Made by a program: the position numbers and the translations under genes
Source of the DNA: UBA947 sp031550975
Lineage (GTDB): Bacteria > Cyanobacteriota > Vampirovibrionia > Gastranaerophilales > Gastranaerophilaceae
DNA length: 64,000 nt
NCBI GenBank assembly: GCA_031550975.1
Contig: JAVBOC010000011.1
Span: forward strand, 66,542 to 130,541
Direction of reading: 5' to 3'
Notes under the pieces: model-generated
The model's database searches: none
What the model saw: only the letters and a program-made list of their open reading frames with translations
Told to the model about the DNA's origin: nothing
Shown: piece after piece, positions 1 to 8,167 of the stretch
Numbering within the stretch: position 1 is the stretch's first letter
Layout of the letters: each line of letters starts with the position of its first letter

Positions 1-79
1 AGACAACATCATGGATTACGCGTGATTGCATCCATATATCTGTAACTATGCTCTCAATTTCTGTTAATTTATCATCCAT
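1..79 (-). CDS. Start of an unknown gene, running off the window edge
   Basis: An open frame on the minus strand begins with ATG at 79 and stays open to the edge (26 codons, beginning MDDKLTEIESIVTDIW). A second in-frame ATG lies at 100. A TATAAT box on the same strand lies just upstream of 100. The gene is divergent from the XRE regulator at 166. I do not recognise the fragment. A regulator beside a divergent gene could be a restriction-modification control pair, but nothing visible proves it. The frame could also be chance. Confidence 0.35.
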   Translation of the reverse strand, partial: MDDKLTEIESIVTDIWMQSRVIHDVV

Positions 80-153
80 ATTACTAGTCACCAAAAACAT
101 TATATCATCTCTGGGTACTAGAGTACATCATTAAATAAATTTTGTCAAATGAC

Positions 154-159
154 TATAAT
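154..159 (+). promoter_or_regulatory. -10 box of the XRE gene (leaderless type)
   Basis: A perfect TATAAT is followed by exactly six bases and then ATG at 166. The -35 region is weak. Transcription would begin at or next to the start codon. The box lies inside the longer TTG-initiated reading from 142, which argues against that upstream start. Confidence 0.5.
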
Positions 160-165
160 GCTTTT

Positions 166-384
166 ATGAAAGACAAAAGAATGCCATTATTATCTGCGAA
201 TATAAAAGCCGAAAGAGTTCGTAAAGGTTTAACTCAAGAAAAACTCGCTGAGTTGATTGATATGCATGAGCGCTCAATCAGTCAGATTGAACAAGCAAAA
301 CAAATTCCGTCAGCATTTGTGGTCTTTGACATCGCAAAAGCCTTGAATATTTCATTGGATGAGTTATTCAAAGGTATAGATTAA
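166..384 (+). CDS. XRE-family small DNA-binding regulator
   Basis: This 72-residue protein is almost entirely one Cro/C1-type helix-turn-helix domain (about residues 11-66). It contains the typical segments RKGLTQEKLAELIDM, SISQIEQ and IAKALNISLDELF. It would bind operator DNA as a dimer. The size matches phage-type repressors and controller proteins of restriction-modification systems. A TTG at 142 allows eight more residues, but a TATAAT box lies inside that extension, so I prefer ATG 166; ATG 181 is also possible. It is divergent from the partial gene at the window edge and converges on gyrA with an 11-bp gap. The targets are unknown. Confidence 0.75.
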   Translation: MKDKRMPLLSANIKAERVRKGLTQEKLAELIDMHERSISQIEQAKQIPSAFVVFDIAKALNISLDELFKGID

Positions 385-395
385 TCGTAGACCTT

Positions 396-2984
396 TTATT
401 CTTCGGTTTCTTCAATGTCGCCTAACAAGCTGGTTTGCTCAATAATTGGTTCTTCAACTGCGGGTGTTGGTTGTGCTGAACCGTCCTCATTGGTTGCAAC
501 AGAAGCCATTAAGGTCTCATCGTCTTCCGGGTTGAGGATTTTGTTAACTGACATTACAGCATCGTTGTCCATCAAGTTTTGAGCGCGAACGCCTGTTGCC
601 GGACGACCTTGACGCGAGATTGCGCCAGCGTTAATCCGTGTTACAACGCCGTTTGCGGTTACCATCATAATATCATCAGAGTCCTGTACGATTGTCAATG
701 CAACCAATTTTGATGAAGTTGATTTGAATTTAGTCGCGATAAGTCCGATACCGCCGCGGTTTTGGCTTCTGAATTCAGAAAGTTTTGTACGTTTGCCGAA
801 TCCGTCAGAAGTAACTACTAACAAATCTGCATCATAGTCACGTGGAACGATGTCACATCCGACGATTTCGTCGCCTGTGCGTAATTTCATAGAAGTTACC
901 CCGCGAGCGCTTCTGCCAAGCGGTCTAAGATCAGCAACCGGGAAGCGGATTGCCATACCCGACGCTGTTCCGATAATTATTTCGTCGCGTCCGGTTGCAA
1001 GTTTAACCCAGTTCAAGCTATCATCGCCATCCAAGCCGATTGCGATGATACCGTTTCTACGGATATTTGAGAAGTTATCCAATTCAATCCGTTTTATGTA
1101 ACCTCTTTTAGTCAACATAAGCAGGTTCAATTCTTTTGAGAACGCGCTTACTGGTACTACTGCGGTGATTTTTTCATCCTGTTCAATAGGTAGAACGTTC
1201 ACAATTGGCAAGCCTTTTGCCGCACGTCCGCCTTCAGGGAAGTCATAAACATTCAAGCTGTAAACAGTTCCTTTTGAAGAGAAAAACAGAACTTTATCGT
1301 GCATCATTGCTGTGAAGAAGTGTTGAATATCATCGTCTTCTTTTGTTTTGATGCCTGATTTGCCGCGGGTTGCACGGTTTTGACGTTCAAATGTGTCAAG
1401 CGAAATCCGTTTCAAATACCCCTGGTGTGTGATAAACACAGCCATCGGAGTGTTTGGCGTAAGGTCTTCAATTGTAACCTCGCCTTGCTCCGGTACGATT
1501 TGAGTTTTACGATCGTCGCCATATTTTTCTTTGTCTTCAAGCAATTCTTCTTTGATGATTGCAAGAATTTTCAAACGGCTTGCAAGAATTTCTTCGTATT
1601 CAGCGATTTTCTTGATTAATTCATCGTATTCAGCCTTAACTTTATCTTGCTCTAAGCCTGTTAAACGACGTAATTGCATCTCAAGGATTGCGTTTGACTG
1701 ATCAACATCAAGCCCAAAACGTGCCATCAAGCCGCTTCTAGCGTCATCAACCGTTTTTGCTTTCTTGATTATTTCAATAACTTCGTCAATTGAACCAAGT
1801 GCGATAATCAAACCTGCTAAGATATGCGCGCGAATTTTTGCTTTTTTCAAGAAGAAAATTGTTCTGCGCGTAACGATTTCCACACGGTGTTCGATAAACT
1901 CACTCAATACATCTTTCAAGTTCATCAAACGAGGCTGTTTGCCGCAAAGAGCGAGCATGTTAACCCCGAAAGAAGTCGCCAATTGAGTATATTTAAACAA
2001 GTTGTTTTTAACAACATCGGGCTTTGCGTCACGTTTTAATTCAATAACGATACGCATACCGTCGCGGTCAGATTCATCGCGAAGGTCGGAAATCCCGTTT
2101 AATTTTTGGTCTTTAACAAGTTCAGCAATCTTTTCGATTAAAGCTGCTTTGTTAACCTGGTAAGGCAATTCGGTAACAACAATCGCTGTACGCGCTTGTC
2201 TTCCGCCACCGCCTGCGATTTCTTCAAACCCTGCTACAGCAGACATTTTAACAGAACCGCGGCCTGTTTCGTAAGCCTGTCTGATTTCGCCCATGCCAAC
2301 AATTGTCGCGGCTGTCGGGAAATCAGGCCCTTTAATATATTCGTTCAATTGGGCAATCGTAATTTCAGGATTGTCGATTAAAGCAATTGTACCGTCAACG
2401 ATTTCACACAAGTTGTGTGGCGGAATGTTTGTCGCCATACCAACCGCGATACCGGAAACACCGTTGAGTAAAAGCATTGGCAGTCTTACCGGAAGAACAG
2501 AAGGTTCTTGCAGCGAGCCGTCAAAGTTCGGTTCAAATTCTACTGTTTCATTGTCGATATCTGATAACATTGTGGTCGTAATCTTGTGCATACGAGCCTC
2601 TGTATATCTCATCGCGGCTGCGCCGTCACCGTCAACAGAACCGAAGTTGCCGTGACCGTCAATTGTTTGATAACGTGTTGAAAAGTCTTGTGCCATACGT
2701 ACAAGAGCTTCGTAAACCGCTGAATCGCCGTGAGGGTGGTATTTACCCAGAACTTCCCCGACGATACGGGCACATTTTTTAAACGGTTTATCAGGTGTCA
2801 TGCCAAGTTCGTTCATCGCGTATAAAATACGTCTGTGAACAGGTTTTAAACCATCACGAACATCCGGCAGCGCGCGACCGACGATTACGCTCATCGCATA
2901 GTCGATATACGAACGCTTCATTTCTTCTCTAATATTAATCGGTACAATTCTACCGTCTTCAAATAAATTACTTTGCTGTGACAT
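396..2984 (-). CDS. gyrA: DNA gyrase subunit A
   Basis: GyrA is the DNA-cleaving subunit of the A2B2 gyrase that introduces negative supercoils. The 862 residues match the family. The quinolone-resistance region reads HPHGDSAVYEALVRMAQ, with Ser88 and Glu92 at the positions of E. coli Ser83 and Asp87. The catalytic tyrosine is Tyr127 in AAAMRYTEAR. The C-terminal beta-pinwheel is present, but its GyrA box reads QNRATRG instead of QRRGG(K/R)G. This variant resembles cyanobacterial GyrA as I recall it. The acidic tail is low complexity. A ribosome-binding site (AAGGGTGAGG) precedes the ATG. gyrB is not in the window. The assignment is secure; ParC is less likely because the pinwheel is full length. 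Confidence 0.97.
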   Translation of the reverse strand: MSQQSNLFEDGRIVPINIREEMKRSYIDYAMSVIVGRALPDVRDGLKPVHRRILYAMNELGMTPDKPFKKCARIVGEVLGKYHPHGDSAVYEALVRMAQDFSTRYQTIDGHGNFGSVDGDGAAAMRYTEARMHKITTTMLSDIDNETVEFEPNFDGSLQEPSVLPVRLPMLLLNGVSGIAVGMATNIPPHNLCEIVDGTIALIDNPEITIAQLNEYIKGPDFPTAATIVGMGEIRQAYETGRGSVKMSAVAGFEEIAGGGGRQARTAIVVTELPYQVNKAALIEKIAELVKDQKLNGISDLRDESDRDGMRIVIELKRDAKPDVVKNNLFKYTQLATSFGVNMLALCGKQPRLMNLKDVLSEFIEHRVEIVTRRTIFFLKKAKIRAHILAGLIIALGSIDEVIEIIKKAKTVDDARSGLMARFGLDVDQSNAILEMQLRRLTGLEQDKVKAEYDELIKKIAEYEEILASRLKILAIIKEELLEDKEKYGDDRKTQIVPEQGEVTIEDLTPNTPMAVFITHQGYLKRISLDTFERQNRATRGKSGIKTKEDDDIQHFFTAMMHDKVLFFSSKGTVYSLNVYDFPEGGRAAKGLPIVNVLPIEQDEKITAVVPVSAFSKELNLLMLTKRGYIKRIELDNFSNIRRNGIIAIGLDGDDSLNWVKLATGRDEIIIGTASGMAIRFPVADLRPLGRSARGVTSMKLRTGDEIVGCDIVPRDYDADLLVVTSDGFGKRTKLSEFRSQNRGGIGLIATKFKSTSSKLVALTIVQDSDDIMMVTANGVVTRINAGAISRQGRPATGVRAQNLMDNDAVMSVNKILNPEDDETLMASVATNEDGSAQPTPAVEEPIIEQTSLLGDIEETEE

Positions 2985-3017
2985 GCCTCACCCTTCCCAA
3001 ATCTATCCCATGCCACT

Positions 3018-3026
3018 ATTGTAGCA
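3018..3026 (-). promoter_or_regulatory. gyrA promoter, extended -10
   Basis: On the minus strand the sequence TGCTACAAT is an extended -10 element (TGn plus TACAAT) about 34 bases upstream of the gyrA start, leaving a leader of roughly 26 bases with a ribosome-binding site. The -35 region is not obvious. Confidence 0.5.
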
Positions 3027-3061
3027 CAAACACAGCTGTATTAGTAATTTTTAAACAAATA

Positions 3062-3391
3062 TTAATAAACAAACAGTGAAAACTGCGATAAATAAGTGCC
3101 AAGCGCGTTGACGGGTTCAGGCCCGTGCAACAGGACAAAAAGCACCATTGCAACCACGGCAAGCCAAAAGAATTTCACATTCCGGCTGCTGATGAGCAAC
3201 ATTGAATAAAGCACCAAAACGATTGGCATTGCATAGTTTATAAGCGCATATCCAACAGGCGCCGGATATTGAAATTCAACCGATTTAGCCATGTAGTCCG
3301 CGGCCACAAAAAATACAAAAAAGACCAGAACAAAGGATGTTCCTATAAAATAAGCTTCTTTATTATCATCAACCATAGTGTAAGTGACCAT
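3062..3391 (-). CDS. Small integral membrane protein, unknown
   Basis: The 109 residues contain three strongly hydrophobic segments (about 16-34, 47-67 and 72-88), so this is an integral membrane protein of unknown role. I recognise no family motif. The start is well supported: GGAGGA lies seven bases before the ATG. A TATAAT on the minus strand near 3490-3495 would make a leader of about 90 bases that contains a hairpin-forming repeat. It lies upstream of gyrA on the same strand with a 77-bp gap that holds gyrA's own promoter, so it is probably transcribed separately. Confidence 0.65.
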   Translation of the reverse strand: MVTYTMVDDNKEAYFIGTSFVLVFFVFFVAADYMAKSVEFQYPAPVGYALINYAMPIVLVLYSMLLISSRNVKFFWLAVVAMVLFVLLHGPEPVNALGTYLSQFSLFVY

Positions 3392-3774
3392 AATTCCTCC
3401 AATTAAAATTAAATTTTGTTGTTCTTCCTCTCTCCTTGAGGGAGAGGATAGAGGCGCAGCCTCGAGGTGAGGGGGCTTCTATTACTTTTATTATACCCTT
3501 ATTTTTACTTTTTTATTCATAATATTATAACATATCGGCTAAATAGATTAATTTCTTGAATTTTCTTTTCTTAGTCATAACCGGACTTGTCTAAATTACC
3601 CCCGGCATTTGTCGCGTTTCAACATGCTATTCGCGATGCACCAGCCAAATTGGGTCAAGGCTCAGCCTTGCGCAATTATTAATTTTTTGTTTATTTTTCA
3701 ACTAAACGGCAGATTGAGTATTATAGTTAGTATATAGCATTATAAGTTTAATAAGACAAAGGAGAAATAAGAAA
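3392..3774. other. 383-bp gap with a hairpin repeat and two divergent promoters
   Basis: This gap holds the leader of the small membrane protein, including an inverted repeat at about 3427-3447 (CCTCTC...GGAGAGG). It also contains a hairpin CAAGGC-TCA-GCCTTG near 3656-3670 followed by a T-rich stretch, and the dnaK promoter region. I see no convincing small gene. No CIRCE operator (TTAGCACTC...GAGTGCTAA) precedes dnaK. Confidence 0.5.
3714..3743 (+). promoter_or_regulatory. Probable dnaK promoter
   Basis: TTGAGT (3714-3719) is followed after 18 bases by CATTAT (3738-3743), a moderate sigma-70-type match. The ribosome-binding site AAAGGAGAAA lies just before the ATG at 3775. No HrcA/CIRCE site is visible, so the heat-shock control mechanism cannot be read from the sequence. 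Confidence 0.35.
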
Positions 3775-5616
3775 ATGGCTAAAACAATAGGTATTGACTT
3801 GGGTACAACAAACTCAGTAGTAGCAGTTATGGAAGGCGGAAAACCGACGGTTATCGCGAACGCGGAGGGTTCTCGTACAACTCCGTCGATTGTTGGTTTC
3901 TCAAAAACAGGCGAAAGACTTGTCGGACAGCTTGCAAAGCGTCAGGCGATTCTTAACCCCGATAAAACAATCGCTTCCATTAAAAGATATATGGGTGAAG
4001 ACCACAAAACAAACATTGATGGCAAAGATTACACCCCGCAAGAGATTTCAGCGTTAATTTTAAGAAAACTTGCTGATGATGCGAGTGCATATTTGGGCGA
4101 GAAAGTAACTTCAGCGGTAATTACCGTTCCTGCATACTTTAACGACGCGCAAAGACAAGCGACAAAAGATGCCGGTAAAATTGCAGGTCTTGACGTTTTA
4201 CGTATTGTAAACGAACCGACTGCAGCAGCTTTGGCTTACGGTTTAGAAAAAGTTAAACCGGAGAAAGTTCTCGTATTTGACTTAGGTGGCGGTACTTTTG
4301 ACGTATCAATCTTAGAAATTGGCGACGGCGTTCACGAGGTTCTTTCAACTTCAGGGGACACTCATCTCGGTGGGGACGACTTCGACGAAAAAGTTATGGA
4401 CTGGATTTGCGACGAGTTCAAAAAACAAGAAGGCATTGACTTACGCTCTGACAAACAAGCTATGCAGCGTGTAAAAGAAGCAGCGGAAAAAGCTAAAACA
4501 GAACTTTCTTCTGTTATGGAAACAAATATCAATCTGCCGTTCATCACGGCTGACGCTAACGGCCCGAAACACTTAGACTTAAACCTTACAAGAGCGAAGT
4601 TTGAAGACCTTTCACGCGACTTGCTTAACCGTTGTAAAACGCCGGTTGAAAACGCGATTAAAGACGCTGGACTTTCAAAAGGCGAAATCGACGAAGTAGT
4701 TTTAGTCGGCGGTTCGACTCGTATCCCGGCGGTTCAGGCACTTGTTAAAGAATACACAGGCAAAGAACCGAACCAATCGGTTAACCCTGATGAAGTCGTT
4801 GCGGTTGGTGCAGCAGTTCAAGCAGGTGTGCTTGCGGGTGAAGTTAAAGACATTGTCCTGCTTGATGTTACTCCGTTAACGCTTGGTATCGAAACTATGG
4901 GCGGCGTTATGACTCCGCTTGTGCCAAGAAATACGACTATTCCTGTTTCTAAGTCACAGGTTTTCTCAACTGCGGAAAATAACCAAACCGCGGTTGATAT
5001 CCACATCCTTCAAGGGGAACGTCCAATGTCTACTGACAACAAATCACTTGGTATGTTCAGATTAGACGGAATCCCACCTGCAATGAGAGGCATGCCGCAA
5101 ATCGAAGTTACTTTTGACATTGACGCAAACGGTATCGTTAACGTTTCAGCGAAAGACAAAGCGACTAACAAAGAGCAAAAAATTACCATCACAAATTCTT
5201 CAAACCTTTCTGAAGATGATATCGACAAAATGGTTAAGGAAGCTGAAGCAAACTCTGCTGATGATAAAAAGAAAAAAGAAGAAGCAGAGACTAAAAACAA
5301 TGCTTCAAGTTTAATCACTTCGGCTGAGCGTATTGTGAAAGATTTTGAAGGCAAAATCGATTCTGCTGACGAAGCTAAATTAAACGAACAAAAAGAAGCG
5401 CTTCAAAAAGCGGTTGACGAGGAAAAACCTGCCGATGAGTTGAAAAAACTCTCAGACGAACTTCAACAAACTATGTTCGCGATTTCTCAAAAAGCGTACG
5501 AACAGGTTCAAAAAGAAGGTGAATCAGCGCAATCCGAGAGCGCTTCATCTGAAACTTCCGAAGAAAGCAAGCCGGATGATGAAGATGTAATCGACGCAGA
5601 ATATACTAAAGAGTAA
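3775..5616 (+). CDS. dnaK: Chaperone DnaK (Hsp70)
   Basis: DnaK is an ATP-driven chaperone that binds exposed hydrophobic peptides together with DnaJ and GrpE. The 613 residues carry the ATPase signatures IDLGTTNS (7-14), VFDLGGGTFDVS (167-178) and the loop LGGDDFD (198-204). The hydrophobic interdomain linker DIVLLDVTPLTLG follows at about 360, then the substrate-binding domain and an acidic tail ending DVIDAEYTKE. Between IKRYMGED and YTPQEISA the protein lacks the insert of about 24 residues that most Gram-negative and cyanobacterial DnaKs have, so it looks like the Firmicutes form. It stands alone, without grpE or dnaJ nearby. Its stop codon lies in a 7-bp tandem repeat. Confidence 0.97.
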   Translation: MAKTIGIDLGTTNSVVAVMEGGKPTVIANAEGSRTTPSIVGFSKTGERLVGQLAKRQAILNPDKTIASIKRYMGEDHKTNIDGKDYTPQEISALILRKLADDASAYLGEKVTSAVITVPAYFNDAQRQATKDAGKIAGLDVLRIVNEPTAAALAYGLEKVKPEKVLVFDLGGGTFDVSILEIGDGVHEVLSTSGDTHLGGDDFDEKVMDWICDEFKKQEGIDLRSDKQAMQRVKEAAEKAKTELSSVMETNINLPFITADANGPKHLDLNLTRAKFEDLSRDLLNRCKTPVENAIKDAGLSKGEIDEVVLVGGSTRIPAVQALVKEYTGKEPNQSVNPDEVVAVGAAVQAGVLAGEVKDIVLLDVTPLTLGIETMGGVMTPLVPRNTTIPVSKSQVFSTAENNQTAVDIHILQGERPMSTDNKSLGMFRLDGIPPAMRGMPQIEVTFDIDANGIVNVSAKDKATNKEQKITITNSSNLSEDDIDKMVKEAEANSADDKKKKEEAETKNNASSLITSAERIVKDFEGKIDSADEAKLNEQKEALQKAVDEEKPADELKKLSDELQQTMFAISQKAYEQVQKEGESAQSESASSETSEESKPDDEDVIDAEYTKE

Positions 5617-5662
5617 CTAGTAACTAGTAACTAGTAACTAGGGACTAGAGACTAGGGACTAG
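5614..5662 (+). repeat. Seven tandem 7-bp repeats starting at the dnaK stop
   Basis: Four TAACTAG units are followed by GGACTAG, AGACTAG and GGACTAG. The first TAA is the dnaK stop codon, and each TAACTAG unit adds further stops. This is a variable-number-type repeat placed between the gene end and its terminator. Confidence 0.85.
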
Positions 5663-5670
5663 GATTTTAA

Positions 5671-5703
5671 AAGGCGCCGGCGATTTTAAATCGCCGGCGC
5701 CTT
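5671..5703. terminator. Strong bidirectional terminator between dnaK and the GT2 gene
   Basis: A perfect 16-bp inverted repeat with a one-base centre contains GGCGCCGGCGAT on the left arm and its complement on the right. It sits between two convergent genes and would fold identically in both transcripts. The T-runs flanking it are modest. Confidence 0.8.
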
Positions 5704-5710
5704 CTCTTTC

Positions 5711-6475
5711 TTATTTGTAGTGCCTTGCAATTTTGAGCAATTCCAAAGGCGCTTTGATAAAATCTTTCGGCTTAAGCTTAGAACCGCCAACATCAATCCA
5801 GGTTTGAAGCGGATGTTCGTGGATGTGGGTCAGGGCTCTTTGTGCGCCAAACTTTTTAATATAGCGTTTTAAAATTTCAATATCAAAAAACCAGCGTGAT
5901 ACGAATTTCTCCCCAAATAATTCGGACACAAGTTCGTTTTTAAATATTTTAGCCCCGCACTGGGTGTCATAAACTCCCACCCCAAGAAGGTTTGATGCAG
6001 CTGTTGCAAAAACACGTCCGAGATAGTGACGAGAAGCTTTTCTCTCTATATTTGCGCCGAGACGTTTCAAACGTAACCCCATTACAATATCAGGCTTCTT
6101 TTCTTCTGCAATTTTTATAAATCCTGAAAGTTCTTCAAGCGGGGTTGCCAAATCTGCGTCAAGAAAACCGACATAATCAGGGTTGAATTTTGTAGCCAAC
6201 AAGGTTCCCAGTCGCACCCCTTCAGCTTTACCTACGTTTTTAGGCAGGTCTAAGATATCAATGTTGGTGTTTCTTCGGACAAGTTCTTTTAAGACATCAG
6301 CGGTTTTATCCTTGCTGCCGTCGTTTACGAACAAAAAAGAATGCGCTGGGTGGGTTTTCGCAAAACTATCAAAAACCGCTGTCGGCAATCGTTTTTCTTC
6401 GTTATAGCAGGGAACCACAACGCCCAATTTTGTTGTGCCAAAATTTAGAATAGAATTGGAAGATCCTATTTTCAT
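5711..6475 (-). CDS. Family 2 glycosyltransferase, polyprenyl-phosphate type
   Basis: The 254 residues form a single GT-A glycosyltransferase domain. VVVPCYNEEKRLP is at about 19-31, FVNDGSKD at 49-56, and the nucleotide-sugar/metal-binding DAD in FLDADLATP at 106-108. The pattern is closest to dolichyl/undecaprenyl-phosphate sugar synthases (DPG/ALG5-like), which load a sugar from an NDP donor onto a lipid carrier at the cytoplasmic membrane. The C-terminal membrane segments seen in some relatives are absent. The sugar is unknown. It follows comM on the same strand after 30 bp. The start has no clear ribosome-binding site. Confidence 0.8.
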   Translation of the reverse strand: MKIGSSNSILNFGTTKLGVVVPCYNEEKRLPTAVFDSFAKTHPAHSFLFVNDGSKDKTADVLKELVRRNTNIDILDLPKNVGKAEGVRLGTLLATKFNPDYVGFLDADLATPLEELSGFIKIAEEKKPDIVMGLRLKRLGANIERKASRHYLGRVFATAASNLLGVGVYDTQCGAKIFKNELVSELFGEKFVSRWFFDIEILKRYIKKFGAQRALTHIHEHPLQTWIDVGGSKLKPKDFIKAPLELLKIARHYK

Positions 6476-6505
6476 GGATTAAACACATTTACCCTTTGCG
6501 ATATT

Positions 6506-8050
6506 CTATGCGAGAATGCCAGCCTTGTCAAGCATTCTGTATTGCAGTGCCTGCATCAAGTGTGATTGAGTGATGTTCGGGGTAGCTTCAAGGTCGGCAA
6601 TTGTGCGCGCGAGTTTTAGAATCCTGTCGTAACGTCTGCCGGACAATCGATATTTTGCGGCAGCTGTTTTCATCAATTCAGAGCTTTGCGCATCAATTAT
6701 GCAATATTTTTTGATTAATTTCGGGTTGAGTTCAGAGTTGGTTAAAATCCCTTCACTTGCGTATCTTTGCGCTTGGATTTTGCGGGCTTGAACAACTCTT
6801 GCGCGAATTTGCGCAGAGCTTTCGCCGGTCGTGTTTGCTGACAAGAGTTCTTCTGAAGTCAATCTCGGAACGTCAATTTGCAGATCAATTCTGTCTAATA
6901 ACGGGCCTGAGAGCCTTGATAAATAGCGGTCTTTTTGAAAATCAGAACAAGTGCAGAACTTTTCTTTGTCTCCTAAAAAGCCGCATGGGCAAGGGTTCAT
7001 AGCGCCAAGCAGCATAAAGTTTGCGGGATATTTTATAGAGTGTTTTGCACGCGAAATAACAACTTCACCGTCTTCAAGCGGTTGACGGAGGACTTCAAGC
7101 ACATTGCGCGGGAATTCCACCATCTCATCTAAGAATAAGACGCCGCGGTGTGCGAGCGTTATTTCACCCGGTCTTGGAACTGTGCCGCCGCCGATGATTC
7201 CGTTTGGTGAAGCCGTGTGGTGAACGGGTCTAAACGGTCTTTTTGTCATAAGCGGTTCGCCTGGTTCAAGCAGTCCGCAGATGCTGTAAATTTTTGTTAG
7301 TTCAAGCGCTTCTTGAAGTTCTAGTGGCGGCAAGATTGACGCAAAACATTTTGCCATAAGAGTTTTACCGGAGCCCGGAGAGCCTGTCATAAGCAAATTA
7401 TGTCCGCCGGCAGCTGCAATCTCTAACGCGCGTTTCGCTTTTTGCTGCCCTTTTACCTCTTTGAAATCATAAGTGTATTCGTCATCTTCTTTTTGGCGTA
7501 AGTATTCACGGATATCGACATTTGTCGGTGTGATTGGACTTTGTGCAAAATGTCCTGCGACTTCACCCAAGTCTTGGGCGCCAAAAACATTCATCCCGTC
7601 AACCAAAGCAGCTTCGGAAGCGTTTTCGACAGGTACAATAACATTTGTGATTCCCGCGTGTTTCAGACCTAAAACAAGAGGTAAAACGCCTTTAATCGCA
7701 CGCAGTTTACCATCGAGTGAGAGTTCGCCGATAAACGCATAATCCTTAATTTTTTCGGCGGAAATGATTTCTTCTTCTGCTAAAATCCCAACAGCAATCG
7801 GCAGGTCAAAGTTTGAACCTTCTTTTTTTAAGTCTGCAGGTGCGAGATTTACGATGACGCGTCCGACGGGGAAAGTAAATTCAGAGTTGCGAATCGCCTG
7901 ACGGATTCTGTCGCGGGCTTCTTTGACCGCGATATCGGGCAGCCCGACGATTACGAACTCAACCGGTGTACGCGCGCCTGTGTCGACTTCGGCATCGACT
8001 ATATAGGCGCTCAAACCTATTATTGTTGCTGTTGTAACTTTGTTGACCAT
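6506..8050 (-). CDS. comM: YifB/ComM family Mg-chelatase-like ATPase
   Basis: ComM is an AAA+ hexameric branch-migration helicase that helps integrate transformed DNA. The 514 residues have an N-terminal Lon-protease-like domain (about 1-170), a Walker A motif GSPGSGKT at 223-230, a Walker B in GVLFLDEM, and the family segment PCPCGFLGD followed by a C-terminal Mg-chelatase domain. Length and layout are normal. The start appears leaderless: TGGTATAGT ends six bases before the ATG. With two prepilins in the window, a link to natural transformation is possible but not shown. Confidence 0.93.
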   Translation of the reverse strand: MVNKVTTATIIGLSAYIVDAEVDTGARTPVEFVIVGLPDIAVKEARDRIRQAIRNSEFTFPVGRVIVNLAPADLKKEGSNFDLPIAVGILAEEEIISAEKIKDYAFIGELSLDGKLRAIKGVLPLVLGLKHAGITNVIVPVENASEAALVDGMNVFGAQDLGEVAGHFAQSPITPTNVDIREYLRQKEDDEYTYDFKEVKGQQKAKRALEIAAAGGHNLLMTGSPGSGKTLMAKCFASILPPLELQEALELTKIYSICGLLEPGEPLMTKRPFRPVHHTASPNGIIGGGTVPRPGEITLAHRGVLFLDEMVEFPRNVLEVLRQPLEDGEVVISRAKHSIKYPANFMLLGAMNPCPCGFLGDKEKFCTCSDFQKDRYLSRLSGPLLDRIDLQIDVPRLTSEELLSANTTGESSAQIRARVVQARKIQAQRYASEGILTNSELNPKLIKKYCIIDAQSSELMKTAAAKYRLSGRRYDRILKLARTIADLEATPNITQSHLMQALQYRMLDKAGILA

Positions 8051-8056
8051 ATTTTT

Positions 8057-8065
8057 ACTATACCA
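8057..8065 (-). promoter_or_regulatory. comM promoter, leaderless type
   Basis: On the minus strand TGGTATAGT (extended -10) ends exactly six bases before the comM ATG at 8050, and there is no ribosome-binding site. Transcription should start at the ATG. Confidence 0.55.
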
Positions 8066-8108
8066 CGAAGAATATTAAACATTACAAAACGCCGCCTAAA
8101 AACAAAGC

Positions 8109-8137
8109 TTCACAAAAGTAACAAGATGTGTTATAAT
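8109..8137 (+). promoter_or_regulatory. Promoter of the first prepilin gene
   Basis: TTCACA (8109-8114), a 17-bp spacer and TATAAT (8132-8137) with an upstream TGT form a near-consensus extended promoter. Transcription would start near 8144, giving a short leader with GGAG at 8159-8162. Confidence 0.75.
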
Positions 8138-8167
8138 GAGCTAAGTGTAATTTTTAATGGAGATGAT

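Noticed and set aside
2293..2655. 120-codon plus-strand frame opposite gyrA
   Set aside because: It is a shadow of the highly conserved gyrA coding sequence.
3700..3774. CIRCE/HrcA operator before dnaK
   Set aside because: No TTAGCACTC-N9-GAGTGCTAA or close variant is present.
5614..5662. CRISPR-like array
   Set aside because: Units are 7 bp without spacers; this is a simple tandem repeat. No cas genes are in the window.
8126..8167. Upstream ATG of the first prepilin
   Set aside because: It overlaps the -10 box, and the downstream ATG has a ribosome-binding site and gives a normal prepilin leader.
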